Positions 43,790 through 55,240 of a stretch of DNA of 64,000 nucleotides are shown piece by piece. Location: NCBI RefSeq assembly GCF_002878395.1, contig NC_061114.1, positions 166,983,372 through 167,047,371 of the forward strand. The letters are read 5' to 3'. The translations under genes and the position numbers were made by a program. The stretch comes from Capsicum annuum. Taxonomy: Eukaryota; Streptophyta; Magnoliopsida; Solanales; Solanaceae. Below the pieces are notes generated by a model. The model was not told the origin of the DNA and did no database searches. It was given only the letters and a program-made list of their open reading frames with translations. Numbering within the stretch: the stretch's first letter is position 1; the number at the start of each line of letters is the position of its first letter.

Positions 43790-44290
43790 TCTTCCAACCC
43801 ATAGGTGTTACTATTGTTGTTGCTTGAATCATTCCAATCAGACCTTACAAAGATTTTGATTTTTTGCCATGAATGACTTAGCTAAAGTGTCTCTTTGTAC
43901 CAAATAATCAAAAGCATCACCGAGGAACTCTTCCTTATAACCTTTCATTGTCATAACTTCTTCATACAACTTTTTCACATCTAGATAACCATCAACCATC
44001 CTACCAGTTGTCGTTGCCGCTTCTCCAAACTTTATTGATATATCACCTACGACACCTTACATCTCAAAAGAACATTTTCTTTTGTGACTTGCCTTGATTT
44101 GAGAAGCTTTAGTCACTTGCACATCTTTTTTTATGGATGGTACTTCAATGTCATTATCATTATCTTTCTCAGAAAACAATCAAAATCTATATCTTCAAAT
44201 GACTTAGCACAAACACCCCTAGCTCGATCATTTCCACACACAAGAGACATTTCGTCAAACATATCAGTTTTTTTGTTGATGAACTTATCA
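43790..44290 (-). pseudogene. Harbinger Myb/SANT-like accessory protein, C-terminal remnant
   Basis: Minus-strand reading around 43860-43990 gives V-K-K-L-Y-E-E-V-M-T-M-K-G-Y, E-E-F-L-G-D-A-F-D-Y-L and Q-R-D-T-L-A-K-S-F-M. This resembles the C-terminal helix region of the Myb/SANT-like proteins that accompany PIF/Harbinger transposases. The DNA-binding domain itself is not visible. Frames are broken upstream. Confidence 0.55.
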
Positions 44291-44559
44291 TGATTTAGAT
44301 GTGCCTACAATACAAAGATAAGAAAAAATTTGGTATCAAGTTTATTTGGTTCTAATAGGCTAATGTAACATAAACAGATCATAACAAGCACAATAACTAA
44401 AACAATGACTTCAAGATATTTTGAATTATGATGCATGAAATAGAGGCAGTAACCATCCTTCGTTAACACAATTTAAGATACAACGCAAATTACAGATTGC
44501 AACACCCATCACAGATTTTTTTAACATGCTCATAAGCGTCTAACAGTCTTTAAATCTTC

Positions 44560-45425
44560 ATACAAGAAAGCATTTTAAAAAAAAAATTACTTTATATTGA
44601 ATAAGATACCTTGTGGGATTTAGAGACCATGTGGTCTCTCCAACGAATCATTTAATATGCGGGAATCATGTGCAGATCCTTCTCCACCAGCAAGCACATA
44701 CGTGAACTTCAAATTAATGTTGATAGTAGCTAATACATTTTGTATTGTTGTGCCTTTCCAGCCACGAAATCTATTTTGTTGTTCAATAGAAATAAATGCA
44801 GGCACATGTGTTCCGTCTATTGCTCCTACACAATCCTATATACAACTTAAGTTAATAATATATAGGAGTAGTATTTTTCATAAAATGACTTAAAAATATG
44901 AAATTTTAGTATGTCACTTACGGTAAATCAGGGATAATACCGACAACTGTTTATTATCCCCGATTGGAAGGTTCAATCCGGTGATTTTATAAGGATTGGG
45001 TAGAGCTTCAAAAATGCTTGAAGTACAGTGTAGAAGCATCAATGAATAGAATTAGTTGACCTATAAAAGTGTGATCCAATCTTTCAAAATCATTCATTAA
45101 AACCAATGACCTCTAAAAATATCAATACTTGTTCTTGAACAAACATATTTTTGGTTGAACATAACAAACTATTTCTTCTAAGAGCGTTGCATAGTTCATA
45201 AAACACATGTTTACTCATTCTTGTTTGACCTACACAATGAACATCACTTCCATTTAATACTACTCATGTAGAATTCTCTTTATTGGTCTTTATTAACATA
45301 AGGTTCTCTAAGAATGCTACTTTGATGTTCGTAGGTAACATGTATTGCAACTCCAGCAGCTAAAACAGATGTAGCTATCATTTCAATTATTGCATCATCC
45401 TCATCTTGATTAGTCGAATTCATCT
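44560..45425 (-). pseudogene. PIF/Harbinger transposase (DDE_Tnp_4) pseudogene
   Basis: From a minus-strand ATG near 45425: M-N-S-T-N-Q-D-E-D-D-A-I-I-E-M-I, then R-E-F-Y-M-S-S in broken frames. The catalytic core follows: V-G-A-I-D-G-T-H-V-P-A-F-I (first Asp, about 44780-44830), then N-R-F-R-G-W-K-G-T-T-I-Q-N-V-L-A-T-I and F-T-Y-V-L-A-G-G-E-G-S-A-H-D-S-R-I-L (second Asp, 44620-44700). The enzyme would cut element ends and join them to TWA-type targets. The last catalytic Glu region (after R-P-H-G-L) is lost. Stops and frameshifts are frequent. Confidence 0.85.
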
Positions 45426-46343
45426 GTTGTAGTGACCAATGTAATTTTATTCACTATATAATAGAGGAAAAACATACAAATATGAAAGTCCTAAGATACT
45501 CATAGCTTGAGTTTACTGCTAATCGCTCAATTACCTCACAATAGCTTATCAATTTGCATTGAAAATTAAACCCAGATTTCAATTTTCAAACAAAATTGAA
45601 CTCAAATAAAAGTTGATAGCTAGTAAAATCTTTAAACGTAATTATTTGCTCAATAATCAACCACGTAATTGTGAATATGAGTTAAACATATGAAAAATAT
45701 TGAATCTCCGTCATCATGCTAAAAAAAGAAAAAAAAAAAAGACAATCATCAAGGTGATTGACAGTAATGCAACTAATAAAAGAAGTAAGAGCAATTTAAA
45801 ACAAGTAGGAGCAGGTAAGAGCAGTCAGTAGAGCAAGTAAAAGATTGTCGAGAGAAGACAAAAATATCGAGAAACTTAATAAAAGAAGGGTAAAGAAGGT
45901 GGGGCGTTTTTAAAAAATTTACAAACACAATTAAACTCAAATCAAAATTCTAAACCAAGTGAAACAAAAAAATTTTGAAGAAATTTTTAACCAAGCACCA
46001 TAGAAGAAATCACTCATACAACATATCTTTTGAAATTCTTGCAAGCAGTGGGGAGAATAGAAAGAAGGAAACCTTAAAATTAGAGAAAAGTGCAGTACTG
46101 AAATGCTTCTGGAAAACGCTATTTCAGTGTTATTGGGAGCGAGGAAGAGGGGTGGGAGGATAAGTGGCTTCTCGAAATTTTCCAGAAAATTACTTTCCTT
46201 GACCTACTAGGAAGGTCATTTTCTGTCAAATGAAGGAAAATGAGTTCTTTGAAAAATATTTTTTCAATATTTTATTACAACCAAAGAAAATATGAAAATA
46301 TTTCCAGAAAATATTTCCCATCATACCAAACACGCCGAAGTGC

Positions 46344-46742
46344 TAGTTTGTTTGACCAAGTTTAATTTTTGTCAGAAAATGTTTATTTTTTCTTTTCTTT
46401 TTTTTCAAAAATAAGGTGCTTGTTCAAACTTTTGAGAGAAAAATCGATGTTTCTGGAGAGTAGCAAGAATTGTCTTTTAGAAGCTAAAAGAGTAGTTTTT
46501 TTTTTTTTTTAAAAGCATTTTTTTTTTTTGAAAAATACTTCTAGGAAAAATACTCTCGTAAACACTTTTAAGAAGCTTGACGAAACACTAATTATTGCTC
46601 GAAATTGTTTTTTAAAATTTATTGATCAAACACAAATTGTTTTTCGTCAAAAGTTTTTTTTTTTTTTTTTTTTTTTAAAAACACTTCTAAGGAAATTATT
46701 TTTATTTCTAAAATGATTTTAGAAATTTGGCCAAACATGCTA
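46344..46742. mobile_element. Small MITE with T-runs
   Basis: The left end tagtttgtttgaccaagttt and right end aaatttggccaaacatgcta are inverted copies with a few mismatches. It is about 400 bp and contains several poly-T runs (46497-46510, 46518-46530, 46655-46676). It abuts the Harbinger element. Superfamily undetermined. Confidence 0.6.
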
Positions 46743-47016
46743 AAATAAAAAACAGACCGGACTATGTTTGCAGCTTTTGCTAGACGATCATATAGAGGAA
46801 CCTAGTTCTTCATGAATATATGCTGGACAAGTCACCAGACATCGTGTAGTATAAAACATATCTTCAAATTAAAGAACCTGGTTCGTAAACCAATACTTTG
46901 TTATTACCAAAATTAATTTAAGCTCAAATCAAACATTACTTCTTTAAGAGTTACTTAAAAATTTACTCTAGTGAATTCAAATAATTTGGATAATAAGCAA
47001 AGGGTTTAAGAATTCA

Positions 47017-47169
47017 AATTTGGATAAATCTTGTAGACTTAAACTATCAAGATAGACAAATGTATTTCTGGTTTAATTTACACACACACATATATAAAAG
47101 ACTTCAAATTTGGATAAACCTTGTAGACTTAAACTATCAAGATTGACAAATGTATTTCTGTTTTAATTA
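47017..47169. repeat. Direct repeat of about 65 bp, 89-bp period
   Basis: caaatttggataaa-cttgtagacttaaactatcaaga-...tttaatt at 47017-47082 recurs at 47106-47169 with few changes. The second copy supplies the target site of the hAT-type element. Confidence 0.9.
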
Positions 47170-49953
47170 AGGGTGTAAAGTGGGCTGGGCCGGGTCAACT
47201 TGGAACTGGCCCGTTAAGTTTATTCGAATGTTGGGCCGGGCTGGAGCTGGGTTCAACAATAAAAATTTTAAAAACAACCCTGAACTGGCCCACTTAGCCC
47301 AACCCGATCTAACCCACCGAAACCCTGTCAAACCCGATAAAAAATCTAGTCAAACACGGTCAAAAACCAAAAAAAAAAATTCCAGTATACTCTATATATA
47401 CCCACCTATATACATTTTAAATACGTTAAACAATATATACCCACCTATATACATTTTAAATACGTTAAACAATATATATACACTATATATATGGTATATA
47501 CTATATTAGAATTTAAAAAATATATACACATATACACATTTACACATTTATATGTAACATTCAATATATACGACTATACACACTACTTTTAAATAAAACC
47601 TATACTACCATATATATATATATATATATATACTAATTTATAAAACATATACACATGTATACTTTAAATATATATGTTTATAAAAGATATATACACATAT
47701 ATACGAACCATTCAATATATATGTACTACTATAAATAAAACATACACTGCAATATATACACACACTATATATATAGTTATATACTAATTTATAAAATATA
47801 TACACATGTATACGTTAAATATATACGTCTATAGAAGATATATGCACATATATACGTACCATTCAATTTATATGTACTACTTTAAATAAAATATACTACA
47901 ATATATACACACACTATATATATAGTTATGCAATAATTTATAAAACATATACACATGTATACGTTAAATATATACGCCTATAGAAAATATATACACATAT
48001 ATACGTACCATTCAATATATATGTACTATTGTAAATAAAATATACTACAATATATACACACACTATATATATAGTTACATACTAATTTATAAAATATATA
48101 CGCATGTATACGTTAAATATATACGTCTATAGAAGATATAGACATATATACGTATCATTCAATATATATGTACTACTTTAAATAAAATATACTACAATAT
48201 ATACACACACTATATATATAGTTATACACTAATTTATAAAACATATACGCATGTATACGTTAAATATATACGTCAATAGAAGATATATACACATATATAC
48301 GTATCATTCAATAGATACGTACTACTTTATATAAAACATGCTACAATATATACACACACTACATATATAGTTATATACTAATTTATAAAACATATACGCA
48401 TGTATACGTTAAATATATACGTCAATAGAAGATATATACACATATATACGTATCATTCAATATATACGTACTACTTTAAATAAAATATACTACAATATAT
48501 ACACACACTACATATATAGTTATATAATAATTTATAAAACATATACACATATATACACATATATACGTACCATTGAATATGTATGTACTACTTTAAATAA
48601 AATATACTACAATATATACACACACTATATGTATAATTATACACTAATTTATTAAACATATACACATGTATACGTTAAATATATACGTCTATAGAAGATA
48701 TATACACATATGTACGTACCATTCAATATATACGTACTACTTTAAATAAACTATACTACAATATATACACACACTATATATATAGTTATATACTAATTTA
48801 AAAAACATATACAAAAGTATATATTAAATATATACGTCTATAGAATATATATACACATATATGCATACCATTCAATATATATGTACTACTTTAAATAAAA
48901 TATACTACAATATATATATATATACTACAATATATACACACACTATATATATAGTTATACAATAATTTATAAAACATATACGCATGTATACGTTAAATAT
49001 ATACGTCTATAGAAGATATATACACATATATACGTATCATTCAATATATACGTACTAATTTAAATAAAATATACTACAATATATACACACACTACATATA
49101 TAGTTATATACTAATTTATAAAACATATACGCATGTATACGTTAAATATATACGTCAATAGAAGATATATACACATATATACGTATCATTCAATATATAT
49201 GTACTACTTTAAATAAAATATACTACAATATATACACACACTACATATATAGTTATATAATAATTTATAAAACATATACACATGTATACGTTAAATATAT
49301 ATGTCTATAAAAGATATATACACATATATACGTACCATTCAATATGTACGTACTACTTTAAATAAAATATACTACAATATATACACACACTATATGCATA
49401 ATTATACACTAATTTATTAAACATATACACATGTATACGTTAAATATATACGTCTATAGAAGATATATACACACATATACGTACTATTCAATATATATGT
49501 ACTACTTTAAATAAAATATACTACAATATATACACACACTACATATATAGTTATATACTAATTTATTAAACATATACACATGTTTACGTTAAATATATAC
49601 GTCTATAGAAGATATATACACATATATACGTACCATTCAATATATACATACACATATAAAATATATGTACTTCTTTAAATAAAATATATGCTACCTAATA
49701 TAATAAATTAAAAATACTTTATAGTAAATTAGTCCGTTTGTTTATTTAAAAAAAAAAAAAAAACCGGGTTGATTAACCGATGGGTCTGGACTGAGTTTGG
49801 TCCGGGCCGAGTTAACCGGGCCCAAAATCAAAAATAAATTGGCCCGGTATCCGGTACCCTACAGTCTGTGGGAAAATCGAGCCGGGTCAAATCGAGCAGT
49901 TTAGTAAGTGGACTGAGGTGGGCCGGGTCGGCCCGACCCATTTGACAGGTATA
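47168..49953. mobile_element. hAT-type non-autonomous element filled by a 149-bp tandem array
   Basis: The left end taagggtgtaaagtgggctg and right end cgacccatttgacaggtata are imperfect inverted repeats. The subterminal regions are rich in ggcccg/cgggcc. An exact 8-bp duplication, gttttaat, flanks the element (47160-47167 and 49954-49961), as for hAT elements. The 2.8-kb interior is almost entirely the tandem array at 47530-49680. No transposase. Confidence 0.85.
47530..49680. repeat. 149-bp minisatellite array with five-unit higher-order repeat
   Basis: The marker aatatatacacacac starts at 47751, 47900, 48049, 48196, 48345, 48494, 48611, 48760, 48929, 49078, 49227, 49376 and 49525. Most steps are 149 bp, one is 147, one is 117 (a 32-bp deletion) and one is 169 (a 20-bp insertion). 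Diagnostic variants repeat at a distance of 733 bp. Examples are cgcatg plus gtcaatag in the units at 48345 and 49078, and tataataattt followed by atatgtacgt/atgtatgt in the units at 48494 and 49227. That shows a five-unit block duplication. Units share tatacgttaaatatatacgt and ctttaaataaaatatac. Confidence 0.92.
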
Positions 49954-49961
49954 GTTTTAAT

Positions 49962-50232
49962 TCACACTTTTATATTGCATGTCCACTGTTGCTGCTCTTG
50001 ACTTTTTACTTGGTAGAACATAATTTAATTCGTGCAATTCATATGTACACCATGAATTCAATAACGGAATGTGTATATATGAAAGGACTAAATCGATCAA
50101 GATACATATTTAGTGAGGGTCCCTTTTTTGTCAATCTAAACTGGAAAATTGCTCCGATGAACCTATCCTTCACTAACATGAAAAATTTTATAGTGTGAGA
50201 GGCGCATCACGTCATAATTCTGTGACGGTATT
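49962..50232. other. Intergenic, no gene seen
   Basis: A plus-strand open frame of 69 codons (49989-50198) has no recognisable domain and ordinary flanking AT-rich sequence. I do not call it a gene. Confidence 0.4.
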
Positions 50233-50650
50233 TGTAACACCCCAGATTAAGACTAGAAGTCTCACATCGATAAAATATATGAGAGATGTTGATATATATA
50301 TAAAAATAAGTCTTACTCTATCTCCAGCCACACGTTTTAAAGTCTCGCTAGTCTAGGCCTAGAGCGGATAATATCATTAATGAGTTGGATCGTCACAAAT
50401 GATATTGGGGCTAATCCTATGCCAGTCTTATTGATGTGGGCCAGAATTCAAACTAATTTTAGGTAAATTTCGATAATACGGGGCAAATCTCAGTCTGAGT
50501 TTAGACAAATCAATCGATGGGGATAATTTGATAAGACGGGACAAACCTCAATTTTGAGTCTAGACAAATCATTCAGTGAGGCAAGCCTCAGCGAGGACAC
50601 TGAGGTGCATATAACATCCATGTAAATCTAAGCTTTAATATCATTAGTGG
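50233..50650 (+). mobile_element. LTR-like fragment (TRIM/solo LTR candidate)
   Basis: It starts tgtaacacccc and continues gaagtctcacatcgataaa, then gagagatgttgatatatata, a layout often seen at the start of plant TRIMs and solo LTRs. A TATA-like tatatatataaaaat lies at 50292-50306. The right end and a TSD were not found. Confidence 0.4.
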
Positions 50651-50661
50651 ACAGGACCATT

Positions 50662-50800
50662 ACACTATCCGTTGTTTGACACATGGAGCGGTGGATCATA
50701 CCATTTGCTATCGCTCTCTCCCTTATATTGATCTTTTGTTTAACCCATGGAGTGGTGGATCATAACATACCATTTGCTATCACTCTTCCCTTACATTGAC
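50662..50800. repeat. Tandem duplication of about 67 bp
   Basis: ttgtttgacacatggagcggtgg... and ttgtttaacccatggagtggtgg... share the phrase accatttgctatc-ctct and are followed by cccttaya-ttgacctt/atctt in both copies. Confidence 0.85.
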
Positions 50801-51723
50801 CTTTTATCACTCCCTACCTCCAACACTCTCCTCTACTTTCTATTTTTTCTTGTTATAATAAATTCTAATTTTTGTTATTATAATTAACCTAATATGTGGA
50901 ACAATATTATCATATATTTTATAAGAAAAGAAATTAAAAGCCTAATAAATTTAAAAACTCGATAAAAGCAACAAAAATTGACTTAATTAGTTTGATTTAA
51001 TTTCAATATCAAAAAAATCCCCCAACTGTAACATAGTGGGGGACCCTCCAAACCTTGGACACGAAAATACTAGATCTAACTTCTCTCCATTACACTTCTC
51101 TTCATTTTCTTAAGTATATATTTAGATGAATGACACATGTTATATTTAAAATTTAAATAATTTAATAAGCCTGATCTTAGCCATAGCTAAAAAAATAAGT
51201 TAGGAAAAAAATTCTTGAACTTTAATATGAAAAATCTCAATCTGCCACAAATTATTGCTCCTCGTATATATCATTATTTTCATAATATACTCTCCATCTT
51301 TTTTAATTAACTGAACAAATAAAACCAAAAATAAAGTGTAAAGGGATCACACATGGGAAAAAAAAAGTAAAATAATTCAGAAAATATAGAAACTAACTTC
51401 GTTATTCAACTATTATTATGCAATATTTTTACAGATTTTTAATTTTTAAAAATATTTTACAGATTTTTAATTTTTTCTATCAAAAGTAGTTTGCAAGATC
51501 TCAATGAAAAAGAAAAATATTATGTGTTAAAATTTTTCCGAAAATATAATTAAAGATGAGATTTTCTTACTAAAGTTGATGAGTCTCTTTCTGATTCATT
51601 CTTTAACAATGATCAAGAGGCTTATTAAATTAATTTAATCTAGATCTTTAATTTATTTATTTAAATATGCACTTGTGCAAATAGAAAGAAAGTGTAATGT
51701 AGAGGAGTCAAAATTCAAAAAAT

Positions 51724-52075
51724 TGTTATAAAACTAATAAGTGTGGGTATCCACTACTTTAGAAATTATTCTCACTACTTAGTTTCATTATTTCCCTCCA
51801 TTATAAAGATAACCTCCACCATTCATGATCATTATTTTTGTGACCTTATACATCTATAATCTTCTCCATTATATTAATGGTTAATGTCATGTTTATGGCA
51901 ACCTTTTGCATGCCTCTATATGATACTATAAATAGAGGCATAAGGATTAATATTGTACATACTTAAAAGACTTGTACACTTATACTTGAAAGAATGAAAA
52001 GTTCTCATCTCTTGTCTTTTTATTTTCTTGTCTACTTTTTTTCCATATTGCTACTCTTTTAGATTAATTTTAATA
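51724..52075 (+). repeat. 5' LTR of plus-strand Copia, TATA at 51927
   Basis: 352 bp, starting TGTTATAAAAC. A clear TATA box (tataaata, 51927-51934) occurs, and the same box is kept in the 3' LTR (about 61642-61649). Identity with 61439-61790 is high but with many substitutions, so the insertion is not recent. Confidence 0.9.
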
Positions 52076-52090
52076 TGTTATCAGCATGAC
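52076..52090 (+). promoter_or_regulatory. Primer binding site of plus-strand Copia
   Basis: tgttatcagcatgac directly follows the 5' LTR. TTATCAGCA-type sites pair with an internal part of initiator tRNA-Met in several plant Copia elements. Confidence 0.7.
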
Positions 52091-52762
52091 ACTCGTAATT
52101 TTTTCACATCAAGATCCGGAGGTAAGTTGGTAAGTGATTTTGATTGTGCGTAATTCTGTTAGTTTTTCTTCAACAGTAATAATAGTATAAGTCATTAATA
52201 ATTCTGCCTGATAAACTTTTCTTATTGTATATAAAGGTCTTCCTTAAAGATTTTATTGCAAGTTAATTTTGGATATGTGCATCCATAAATCTTTATCTTA
52301 AAGAAATTGGTTGCACACTAAAGAAATATCTACTATACTTTTCTTGAAAAGAGTACAGTAACGTTTTACAAAGTTTTAGAAGGTTCAGAAGCAGTGTCTT
52401 CTTCTGTGCAATTTTGTTCTTCATTTTTCGTGTCATAACATCAAATTATTTTTTTACTATCGGTATATTTTATCAAATAACTATTGAATTAGTCTACTGA
52501 ACATTAATGTTTCTTGAATAAATTCCTTAATGCACCTCTCTCTGTGGGCTTTTGCAAATACAGATTAAGGCAACTTATTACTCATATTCATAATAATCAT
52601 TTGTGAGGTCTATTGCTTTTTCTTTTAATAGAGATTACAGTTTGTATATTCTATTTCATTTTGATCTATTATATCATTGGATGGGTAAGTTGGTGGATTC
52701 AAATCTCATCACATTATGAGTGAAAGACATCGGGTTAGAATCCTAATGTATCATGATAATAA
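52091..52762 (+). other. Leader and decayed gag start of plus-strand Copia
   Basis: Non-coding leader (gatccggagg near 52113) followed by about 600 bp with no open frame. The gag start cannot be recognised. Confidence 0.45.
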
Positions 52763-53166
52763 TGTTGGAAAAAATGGACTATTTTTCCCGTCCCTTTCGG
52801 ACCGCTTTCAAGCAGAAAATAACAGAGAAATTAAAGAGAATAACAACACAGAGATTTAACGTGGAAAACTTTCCAATTGGAGAAAAATCACGGGCCTCCC
52901 AGAAAAATATTCACTATATGGAAATTATTACACCATACAATACACAATATTTTTATCACACACCCTCACTTACTAAAATATTATTCTCAAAGAGATCTCC
53001 AAGAGAATTATCTCTAAACCTCTTTAATAGTAAATAAGAAAAAGAATATTTTTTATGTGTATTAAACAATGAAGGAGGTGGAGTTTATTTATAAGTCTCA
53101 ACCTCCTCCCAACCAAAGTAAATTTCTGATGTGGGAGGTTTTCTTTTCTTCAAAACAACTTCAATA
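52763..53166 (-). repeat. 3' LTR of gag-only Copia element
   Basis: 404 bp, nearly identical to 54837-55240 (differences near 52775-52800 and at the end). Confidence 0.92.
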
Positions 53167-53772
53167 AATCTCCACCTTTTGAAGAGAAGAAAATGCAATA
53201 TGTTGGCCCTTTATAGTTGTCCAGCTACACATAACAAAATCAGTTCTCCATCTGACTCTAAACTTGGCCAACTATGTATAACTGCAGCTTTCACATTGTC
53301 TGCGACTGACAATCATAATTCTAAATTCAAGAATTATCATACCCCTATCATAAAGAGTACATCCACTCAGATTGAAAAACCAATCCAAGAATTTTCACTT
53401 GAAATCACTTCCTAATTTCAAGAATTTCATTTTCGGCACATGTCGAAAAACTGCTAATAACTTATAGTGCAACTCTCTTGTTGATTTCTTGAGAGTTCAT
53501 TAGTTATAGACATCCTTTCCACCACACACCTTGCATCACCTATCAACCAATGTCCATGTACAAACTTGTGGACCAGCTACCAATTAAACATCCTCTTCCA
53601 TGACAATTCTAAAGCTAACATTCATGCTATGAGGATTGTCATCTTTCTTACAAAGAAATATCATCCCCTGTTTAAGGGAGACAATATTGACAGCATTTTC
53701 TTTAGAGCTTCCAGCCGAACTAGCCCCATTATTTGGACAATTATTTTTAACATGTCCTGATTATTTACAATT
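53167..53772 (-). pseudogene. Zinc knuckle and pol-start remnant of gag-only Copia
   Basis: Minus-strand reading after the Gag stop gives the rest of a CCHC knuckle with two stops (53730-53775), then P-N-N-G-A-S-S-A-G-S-S-K-E-N. Short segments resemble the region between the knuckle and protease. The protease D-S-G-A motif is not seen before the LTR. Confidence 0.55.
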
Positions 53773-54468
53773 CTAGCAGATGACCTTCTTCTTGGAGCTT
53801 TGCTTCCATTTTTCTTTAAAAACAAGAGCTGAATCTTCTAGAGATTTTTCATCTCCATTCTTCAATCTTTTTTCCTCAGAAGTCAATTTGCTTGTCACTT
53901 CTGAGAAAATTACAGTTTCCTTTCCATACATTAAAATGGGTTGCATGTGCTTGTAGGAAGATGGAAGAGACCAGATGAGTTGAAGTGCCTTATCTTCATC
54001 ATCATTTTTCACTTCAATAGATTCCAATTCAAAAACAATCCCATTCAAGACACTTAGATGATCAGAAATAGTTGTACCTTCAGCCATTTTCAATTTATGA
54101 AATTGCTCCTTGAAATATAACTTATTTGAAATATTTTTGATTTGGTACAATTCTTCAAATTTCTCCCACAACTCCTTTGTTATAGACAATCCAATCACAT
54201 TAGAAAGAACATTTTTAGCTAAACACAAGCGAATTTGACTTGCCGCTTTCATGTCTAGCTCTTCCCATTCTTCATCACTAATTCTGGATTTTTTTGAGTC
54301 TTTACTACTTTTAGATTTTTCTGAATCCTTATCACCTTTTTCGCTAGTTGGTCTCTCTTTCAATGCCTTGTGTAATCCAGATTGGATTAACACATTCTTG
54401 ACTTGCACTTGCCACAAGCCAAAATTAATTCTCCCATCAAATTTTTCAATCTCAAATGATGTCCCCAT
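53773..54468 (-). CDS. Copia Gag polyprotein (UBN2-type), open
   Basis: A 231-codon open frame on the minus strand starting M-G-T-S-F-E-I-E-K-F-D-G-R-I-N-F-G-L-W. This is the N-terminal signature of Tork/Tnt1-type Copia Gag, followed by the retrotran_gag_2/UBN2 helical region (E-L-W-E-K-F-E-E-L-Y, then L-Y-F-K-E-Q-F-H-K-L-K-M, then L-S-V-L-N-G-I, then L-P-S-S-Y-K-H). Gag packages element RNA in virus-like particles. The frame stops right after K-K-K-V-I-C. Directly downstream, N-C-K-(stop)-S-G-H-V-K-N-N-C completes a CX2CX4HX4C knuckle interrupted by TAG and TAA. Residues about 45-70 are a Lys/Ser-rich insertion. The capsid-like part is intact and the nucleic-acid-binding knuckle is not. Confidence 0.85.
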   Translation of the reverse strand: MGTSFEIEKFDGRINFGLWQVQVKNVLIQSGLHKALKERPTSEKGDKDSEKSKSSKDSKKSRISDEEWEELDMKAASQIRLCLAKNVLSNVIGLSITKELWEKFEELYQIKNISNKLYFKEQFHKLKMAEGTTISDHLSVLNGIVFELESIEVKNDDEDKALQLIWSLPSSYKHMQPILMYGKETVIFSEVTSKLTSEEKRLKNGDEKSLEDSALVFKEKWKQSSKKKVIC

Positions 54469-54821
54469 CTTGTTTATCAGTACTAATAAATGAAAAATAG
54501 TAATGTAAAGTACCCACTAAATTAGTTCCCAAGAAAGAGAGGTGGATCACAAGGGATACACTTAAGTACTAAGTCTTTCCTTAGCCAGAACCTCTTTAGA
54601 TTGTACTTATTCCCACTATTACCAAATATACAAGTACTCTAAAGTAACTCCACCAGAATAACAAACTCCACCGGAATCAGACTCCACTTGCTACTCCACC
54701 GGGATGAAACTTCTGCTTGAGAACAATAATTTTAATTCAGAAAATTTTCTGATATGGAAGATCAGACAAAGCTACAACAAAAGAGCATACTAAAATTTCA
54801 AAAGAATTATTCCACACTGAA

Positions 54822-54834
54822 GGCTCTGATACCA
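54822..54834 (-). promoter_or_regulatory. Primer binding site of gag-only Copia
   Basis: Plus-strand ggctctgatacca is the exact complement of TGGTATCAGAGCC (initiator tRNA-Met). Confidence 0.85.
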
Positions 54835-54836
54835 CT

Positions 54837-55240
54837 TGTTGGGAAAAATGAACTATTTTTTTCGTCCCTTCTGGACCGCTTTCAAGCAGAAAATAACAGA
54901 GAAATTAAAGAGAATAACAACACAAAGATTTAACGTGAAAAAATCCCCAATTGGAGAAAAGCCATGGGCCTCCCAGAAAAATATTCACTATATGAAAATT
55001 ATTACACTATACAATACATAATATTTTTCTCACACACCCTTACTTCCTAAAATTCTATTCTCAAAGAGATCTCCAAAAGAATTATCTCTAAACCTCTTTA
55101 ATAGTAAACAAGGAAAAGAATATTTTTTGTGTGTATTAAACAATGAAGGAGGTGGAGTTTATTTATAACTCTCAACCTCCTCCCAACCAAAGTAAATTTC
55201 TGATGTGGGAGGTTTTCTTTTCTTCAAAACAACTTCAACA
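54837..55240 (-). repeat. 5' LTR of gag-only Copia element
   Basis: 404 bp. A minus-strand TATA box (TATAAATAAA, plus 55158-55167) is conserved in both LTRs. Confidence 0.92.

Larger units (their letters stand above)
43323..46336 (-). mobile_element. PIF/Harbinger DNA transposon, decayed
   Basis: The terminal inverted repeats are ggtgtgtttggtatgatgg at 43323 and ccatcataccaaacacgcc at 46318-46336, one mismatch apart. Inside, the minus strand carries a DDE transposase relic (44560-45425) and a Myb/SANT-type second ORF (43790-44290), the two-gene layout of PIF/Harbinger elements. A 3-bp TSD is not clear. About 3.0 kb. Confidence 0.85.
52763..55240 (-). mobile_element. Gag-only Copia element (TSD AATAA)
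   Basis: 404-bp LTRs at 52763-53166 and 54837-55240, TG...CA ends (tgttgg...caaca; the left copy ends aata). The exact 5-bp duplication aataa flanks it (52758-52762 and 55241-55245). The minus-strand primer site TGGTATCAGAGCC (54822-54834) is intact, and an AAAAGGTGGAGA purine tract precedes the 3' LTR. The 1.67-kb interior encodes only gag and a broken zinc knuckle. There is no protease, integrase or reverse transcriptase. It would depend on another element's enzymes to move. Confidence 0.92.

Noticed and set aside
47180..47509. Plus-strand ORF of 109 codons
   Set aside because: It covers the GC-rich terminus of the hAT-type element and the first tandem units; its repeated YPPIYILNTLNN comes from the repeat.
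49989..50198. Plus-strand ORF of 69 codons between hAT element and LTR-like region
   Set aside because: No signal peptide, domain or conserved motif is recognised, and the length is within chance expectation for this composition.
52681..52745. tRNA-like A/B boxes near tgggtaagttggtgg and gggttagaatcc
   Set aside because: The match is weak and the flanks show no SINE body or TSD.
52753..53037. Plus-strand ORF of 94 codons, also seen at 54836-55021
   Set aside because: Both lie in the two LTRs of the gag-only Copia element and are similar because the LTRs are repeats; there is no domain.
54251..54493. Plus-strand ORF rich in Ser/Leu
   Set aside because: It is antisense to the Lys/Ser-rich segment of the Copia Gag ORF.
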